Shown here piece by piece: positions 59,348-64,000 of a DNA stretch of 64,000 bases. Origin of the DNA: Hydractinia symbiolongicarpus (lineage: Eukaryota > Cnidaria > Hydrozoa > Anthoathecata > Hydractiniidae); NCBI RefSeq assembly GCF_029227915.1, contig NC_079875.1, positions 3,596,001-3,660,000 of the forward strand. The letters are read 5' to 3'. A program made the position numbers and the translations under genes. Under the pieces are notes generated by a model, which saw only the letters and a list, made by a program, of their open reading frames with translations, was not told the origin of the DNA and made no database searches. The number at the start of each line of letters is the position of its first letter. Position 1 is the first letter of the stretch.

Positions 59348-60240
59348 TTAATTGTAAAACTGTTCACGCATGCATCATGTTTTTTCGACATTCTTCATCC
59401 TTCTTCTTTCTATTTCAATCTTTGAGACAGTTTTCCCTTCCTCGCTGCTGTTACAGTCAGCATTTAATTGCACTGACGACATGATCACAGTTCTTTTACT
59501 TTGACATGGACATTATTCACACAACCGTCTGCATTACTTTTAAATACGCGGATGATTTAATTTACAAAGGCTCTTGTACATATAGTAGCTTTCATCTCCA
59601 CAACTAAATATAAATGAAAACAATTGAAATTCACATATGATGAGGATTTCCACAACAACATACGAATAGTATATACACTAGTATATTCACACCTGTGTAT
59701 GGGAAGTTTGATTAGCAACTTTGTGCTTATCTTTTAAAGTGTCAATTACTGGTTTCCGTCTACACCTGACTATTAATGTTTTCTTACTGCTTATCGTTAA
59801 GATGGAGCGTTGGATTTTCTGGTTGATAGCTTCTTAGTTGCAGCACTTGTCGTAGTTGTTGGACGGAATGTCGTTGTCGTTGTCGCTGTGGTATTTGTTG
59901 TACGTGTTGTGTTGATGTTGTCCTCTTTAATAGTATAGGTTGTAGTAAAGCTGTAGATTTCCAAATAAGGTTATTCTTCCCCCTAAAGATTGATTTATGT
60001 TAGAATTCAGCACAATTGTTGGTGTAGACCTACATTTTGCAAACTATAACTTATAATCAAACAGGTCAAGTTCCATATACGCAACACAAGGACGTAACAA
60101 TAATGGACTACATCTGATGTAAATCATTTTAAAACATCACCCATGTATCAAAAGATACCTTCCGCAGTGCATAATATATTCTGAATTATATTCAACACGA
60201 AATCCATTTTTTGTGGGAATATCCGATATTTGATTCCCAA
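59348..60240 (-). pseudogene. Decayed astacin/ShK gene fragment (F)
   Basis: Minus strand: the Met-turn exon (about 60240-60155) reads to EYIMHCGR, with Cys for Tyr; a linker relic follows (59970-59810) with a few Thr codons, then the ShK exon relic (59605-59348), recognisable by the TGTGGAGATGAA start, AGAAAGAAGAAGGATGA and the CATGCGTGAACAG end. Frameshifts and a stop in place of a Cys in the final CC break the ShK part. Exons 1-5, including the zinc site, were not found. Older and more diverged than genes A-E. Confidence 0.75.
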
Positions 60241-60589
60241 AATTAACATTCGGCGGACTTAGAGTTGTCTACTAACGAATTAACTGGCTTAGTTTTTGCA
60301 CATCTGTAAAACATGATTTGCCAGAATTCATGCAGCAAAGTAAATGTTTATTAAAATCATTTCCTATGTGTAAAACTTAGTTTGCCATTAGAATATCTTT
60401 AATTATGTCACCAACAACGTTTGCTGCACATAAAGTTAATATAAAGATTTATTAATTCTGTTCGCTGGTAAATCAAAGGATTTTGTTTGACAATTTAATT
60501 TCCGAACGATTAATACGGAAATTACGTGCCTTAATCTAAGAATGCATTATGCATAAAGGTTAAATATATTCATTTTTTGCAACATCATT

Positions 60590-60680
60590 GCAACAGCATT
60601 CATTGGGAATTATTTGAATAACATCTTTTACAATATCCAGTAAGCTCCATCTCGAGTGGGTTTGAAGCAGCTGTTGTATA
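60590..60680 (+). pseudogene. Orphan astacin promoter-like block
   Basis: ATCTTTTACAATATCCAGTA followed by AGCTCCATCTCGAGT matches the upstream promoter module (CTTTACAATCTCCGGTCAGC, CATCTCGATT), but no TATA box or first exon follows; 60680-61870 holds no recognised gene. A relic of a lost copy. Confidence 0.5.
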
Positions 60681-62614
60681 CTTATTTTGCCGTACTTATT
60701 TGCGCAGTTTATTTGGTCTGTTATCTTTTATACACATTAATAATTCTTTTGTGAATAAAGCTGTGATAGATGTCATTGAGAGAAGTTAATGAATGTACAT
60801 GGTATAGAGGGACACAGTTAGTAAGCTAGAACACCTGCATATTCTACAGTAGAATATCTTTAAAACTGACATATTCCTAAGCAAACACAACCATCGAAAC
60901 TCTAATAACTCAACTCTAGGATAACTCTGCGAAGCAAACATTCCATAAATTGGGCACATTTTTTCGGCCCTGCATTCACAATTCTGCCAAAATTGACGTC
61001 TACTAGGTGAAAATTAAAACAAAGCTTTCTCTTTTCTTTTCTTAAAAATAGTTAGGCTTTTAATATTTTTCAATTGTTCGACTAATATTGCAGTAGCAAA
61101 GTTTCGGCAACAGTAAAAAAAATTTTGCTTTCAGACAGACTTACACAAAAAAGACAAAAACATCTCAGAAGAATATTGAAACTAAGGTTTATAGATGTAT
61201 TCAATACATGTATTATAGTTCGGCTTTACTCTGGCATATATCTACGTCATCCAACAATTAAGGATTGACTAAACAATAATTAATGGCAGCAGAGTTATTA
61301 TGACAAAAAATGAGAAGTTTATTGATTTTATTTTTAATGTGAAAATGTTTGGGTAGCAGTAAACTTGTATTTTCCACAATCTGTGTGCCAATAGTGCATA
61401 AGAAGGAACGAAAAACTTCTAAGACAAAAGAAATTCTAAATAGCTGGATTTTGCGTGTTTTGAATTAGAAATAGTAGTAAAAATAGGATATAAAGTTGCT
61501 CACATTTTGAAGAGTAGTAATAGCAATGCTAATTACTGGAAATTAATCCAACCATACCTTTCACAATCGTAGGTTAAATAAATTTAGAAGTTCTTTAATT
61601 ACGCAGTTCACACATCTACTTCCTTATAAATTTATCACCAACTTAACATACACAGTTCCTTTGAACATGAGCTACAATTAACGAGTTTAATCAAGTAGCC
61701 GCACGCCAATGGATTCGCTTGCTGCTATTTGCAGTACCGTGTTTTACTTAGAGGGAGAAAACTGTATATTTTAATATAGACTAGTCCAGAGACCTGGCAT
61801 CGAAACGCATGCTTAGGCCACTAGTAATTAATTGATAAGTATGATGTGTCACAATGCGTTCCCAACATTGAATACAAGGTTTGGAACTTACGTTCAAGTA
61901 CGCCAAGCCCTAGACATATGCACCCACTCTCTCCTTCCTCGGTAACATCTACCTAGAGAGTTACAATCTCGTATAATCCTCTAAATAACTTCCGCTGATA
62001 ACTCCGACGTAGCAGAATTTTCTTAGACAATCCTACACCCGCCATTGCTTAAAGTTTTTCTTTAACGGCGGTATAAAGTTGTAACTTAACTAGTAATATT
62101 TTTAACAATAATATTTTTGCTGAAAACAAATTTAGTATTTTTAGGTGTCATACCAACACACAAAATGCTTTTAAATACAACAAGCTATCTTGCCACACTT
62201 GTAGATAAAAACGTTGATTTAAATAAAATATAAAAAGAATTAACAGATTTTTTTTATATTTGCTAACATTTTGATGACATTAAAAATCATTTAACAAATG
62301 GCAAATCGTGCTTTATAGAAAAGAAGGACAATCTAGTTTATGGTGAAATCAAGATATTATTAACATAAGAGTTACTAGCTCACGTCACATTACTCAGCTG
62401 TGTTTGCCAGGATATTATAACATGATTTTAATTACCACACCTACAAGTGTGATGCATGTAAAAAATTTGGTTCAGCTTGAAGTGAGCGTTTATCACTTAA
62501 ACACCGGAACAATTCCGTGTAAATCGCGTGCTAGCAGATTAATGAAGTACGCAAAAATAATTAAGGATGATTTACAGTAGCAATATAACAGTAATTAATA
62601 AAAATCACACCAAC
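60681..62614. other. Spacer and duplicated upstream block of gene E
   Basis: No gene. About 61540-61700 is a third copy of the repeat at 48763-49135; about 61880-62614 matches 53640-54400 upstream of gene D. Confidence 0.5.
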
Positions 62615-62771
62615 CATATCCTTTACAAAATCCGGTCAGCATCATCTCAATTACATCTGAATAAATCAGATTCACGTATAAATAGATTGTAGGAACAGGA
62701 TTCTAATCATTTAACAAGCAACTTAAAACCAAACACACTTAACATAAAAACAAATATCCAACTGAGAAAAA
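62615..62771 (+). promoter_or_regulatory. Conserved TATA promoter of gene E
   Basis: CATATCCTTTACAAAATCCG, GTCAGCATCATCTCAATTAC, AAATCAGATTCACGTATAAA (TATA at 62677), TCATTTAACAAGC and AAACAAATATCCAACTGAG before ATG 62772. The uninterrupted version of the gene D promoter. Confidence 0.85.
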
Positions 62772-64000
62772 ATGAGGTGTATACAGTTAGTACTCTGTAT
62801 CGCATTTGTTTCTGGTAAGTTTAATCTACTATATAAACAAATATAATTTCTAGTTACGTAGAATTGAGTTGAAGGCTAAAACTTCCATTCAGATTAAGCT
62901 TTTAGTAGCTTCTTGATTTTGTTCAAATAATTTAAACAGAGGTATAAGAGCGAGTCCTCTTTTCCCTTTAGTTTTTTATGCATATACAAATTGTTACTTG
63001 TTTCTTTTTATTTATCATTTTGTTTTATATACAGGTATTTATGGCTCTACTGAATATGAAGCTGCAATGGATGAAATTGAAATTGCCAACCAAGGTACAT
63101 AATTTTGAAAGACAAAGTAATGTAAAGAATGTGAAATACTCCGAGATGAGTTCATGTTTTTGCAGTGTAGGGCTTTGACGACTCATTAATAATGCAACTA
63201 ATTGTCTTTCTAGGTGAACATTATGACCAAGTTGACATGAAATTAACAGAGGAACAACGCGCAACCTTCAAATCTATGAACAGCAAAAGTCGAAACAAAA
63301 GATCATTATATGATAAATTATACAACGTTAGATGGCCTGAAGCTGTAGTTCCCGTTACCTTTGGTTCCAAGTTCAGTAAGTAATGTATCTAACTCATCTC
63401 GTACTTTTCTAAGATTTCATTTTTCATCCTCATACTGTTGCATTATTGTTTCTTAGGTGAGGCGGAAAAGGCAACAATAAACGAAGCCATGAGGACGATC
63501 GAAAATGTATCTTGTGTTCGATTTAAAGAATACACTGCAGTTCTTGCTCCATTCAATCATGTATATATCAATAAAGGGACGGGGTATGTGTAAAAATTAA
63601 ATTTCTGAATTTTTAATAAGTTACTTTAAAAACGTACAATGTTCTGATAGCATTGCACTATTGTAGTTGCTGGTCATACATTGGCCGAACTAATTTGGGA
63701 CGTCAAGAATTGTCGTTGGGTTTTGGATGTGTTCATGCAGATACTGCCATTCACGAGCTTTTGCATGCCCTTGGCTTTTTTCATGAACAATCAAGACCAG
63801 ATAGAGATCAATACGTCACCATCAAGCAGGAAAATATTAGACCAGGTACTTTAGATACATTCACTAAATATTGTATTATATCCTTATACCACAGTGTTTT
63901 TCAGCATTTATTGTTGTTTTTATTTAAAGGATATGAAAGTAACTTTGACATCTCTGAATATTCTTACAAAGACGGATTGGGTGTTAAGTACGATCCTGAA
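62772..64000 (+). CDS. Astacin metalloprotease, 3' part beyond the window (gene E)
   Basis: Exons 62772-62814, 63035-63094, 63214-63375, 63457-63583, 63667-63845, 63930-64000 (cut by the window end inside the Met-turn exon). Signal peptide MRCIQLVLCIAFVSG, propeptide with YDQVDMKLT, RNKR site, WPEAVVPVTF start of the mature enzyme, intact HELLHALGFFHEQSR and the following RPDRDQYVT. Shares the extra codon in exon 5 (TNLGRQ) with gene C. Linker and ShK exons are expected to the right. Confidence 0.93.

Noticed and set aside
59185-59484. 99-residue open frame on plus
   Set aside because: Overlaps the antisense of the decayed ShK exon of relic F; no domain.

Overview
The window looks like nuclear DNA of an AT-rich, intron-rich animal genome, most likely a cnidarian and probably a hydrozoan. 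The reasons are astacin metalloproteases carrying Thr-rich linkers and C-terminal ShK-type cysteine domains, many short GT-AG introns, and small foldback and Penelope-like elements. The species is an inference; no rRNA, tRNA or mitochondrial marker is present to fix it.

Layout. (1) About 1-8.9 kb, plus strand: the 3' thirteen coding exons of an ELL-type RNA polymerase II elongation factor; its first coding exon(s) lie outside or were not found. (2) 13.56-31.02 kb, plus strand: a complete 24-exon proton-coupled oligopeptide transporter of the SLC15A1/2 (PEPT) type. I rebuilt it exon by exon to 742 residues with all intron phases agreeing. The intron after its ninth exon opens with a 2-kb minisatellite whose 28-bp unit contains the exon end and the 5' splice donor, so about 70 donor-like sites stand in tandem. 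(3) 33.5-64.0 kb: a cluster of five astacin/ShK genes (A, B on minus; C, D, E on plus; E runs off the window) plus one decayed copy (F, minus), with duplicated promoters, orphan exon and promoter pieces, and several transposon insertions.

The astacin genes share one exon plan: signal peptide, short propeptide ending in a basic RNKR site, astacin catalytic domain, Thr/Arg-Pro linker, and two ShK-like domains on a last exon. They also share one TATA promoter with about 150 bp of conserved sequence, which suggests co-expression as secreted proteases (digestive, matrix or nematocyst-related; not decidable from sequence).

The most notable points are: gene A, an open-frame paralogue that has lost two of three zinc histidines, the catalytic Glu and the likely propeptide Asp switch, and has a rebuilt C-terminus; gene D, with Tyr to Phe in the Met-turn and a Penelope-like element inserted between its upstream promoter block and its TATA box; and Thr-linkers that range from 3 to 16 Arg-Pro repeats between paralogues. 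No new multi-gene system was recognised beyond this cluster; the donor-containing minisatellite and the pseudo-protease are the strongest leads.
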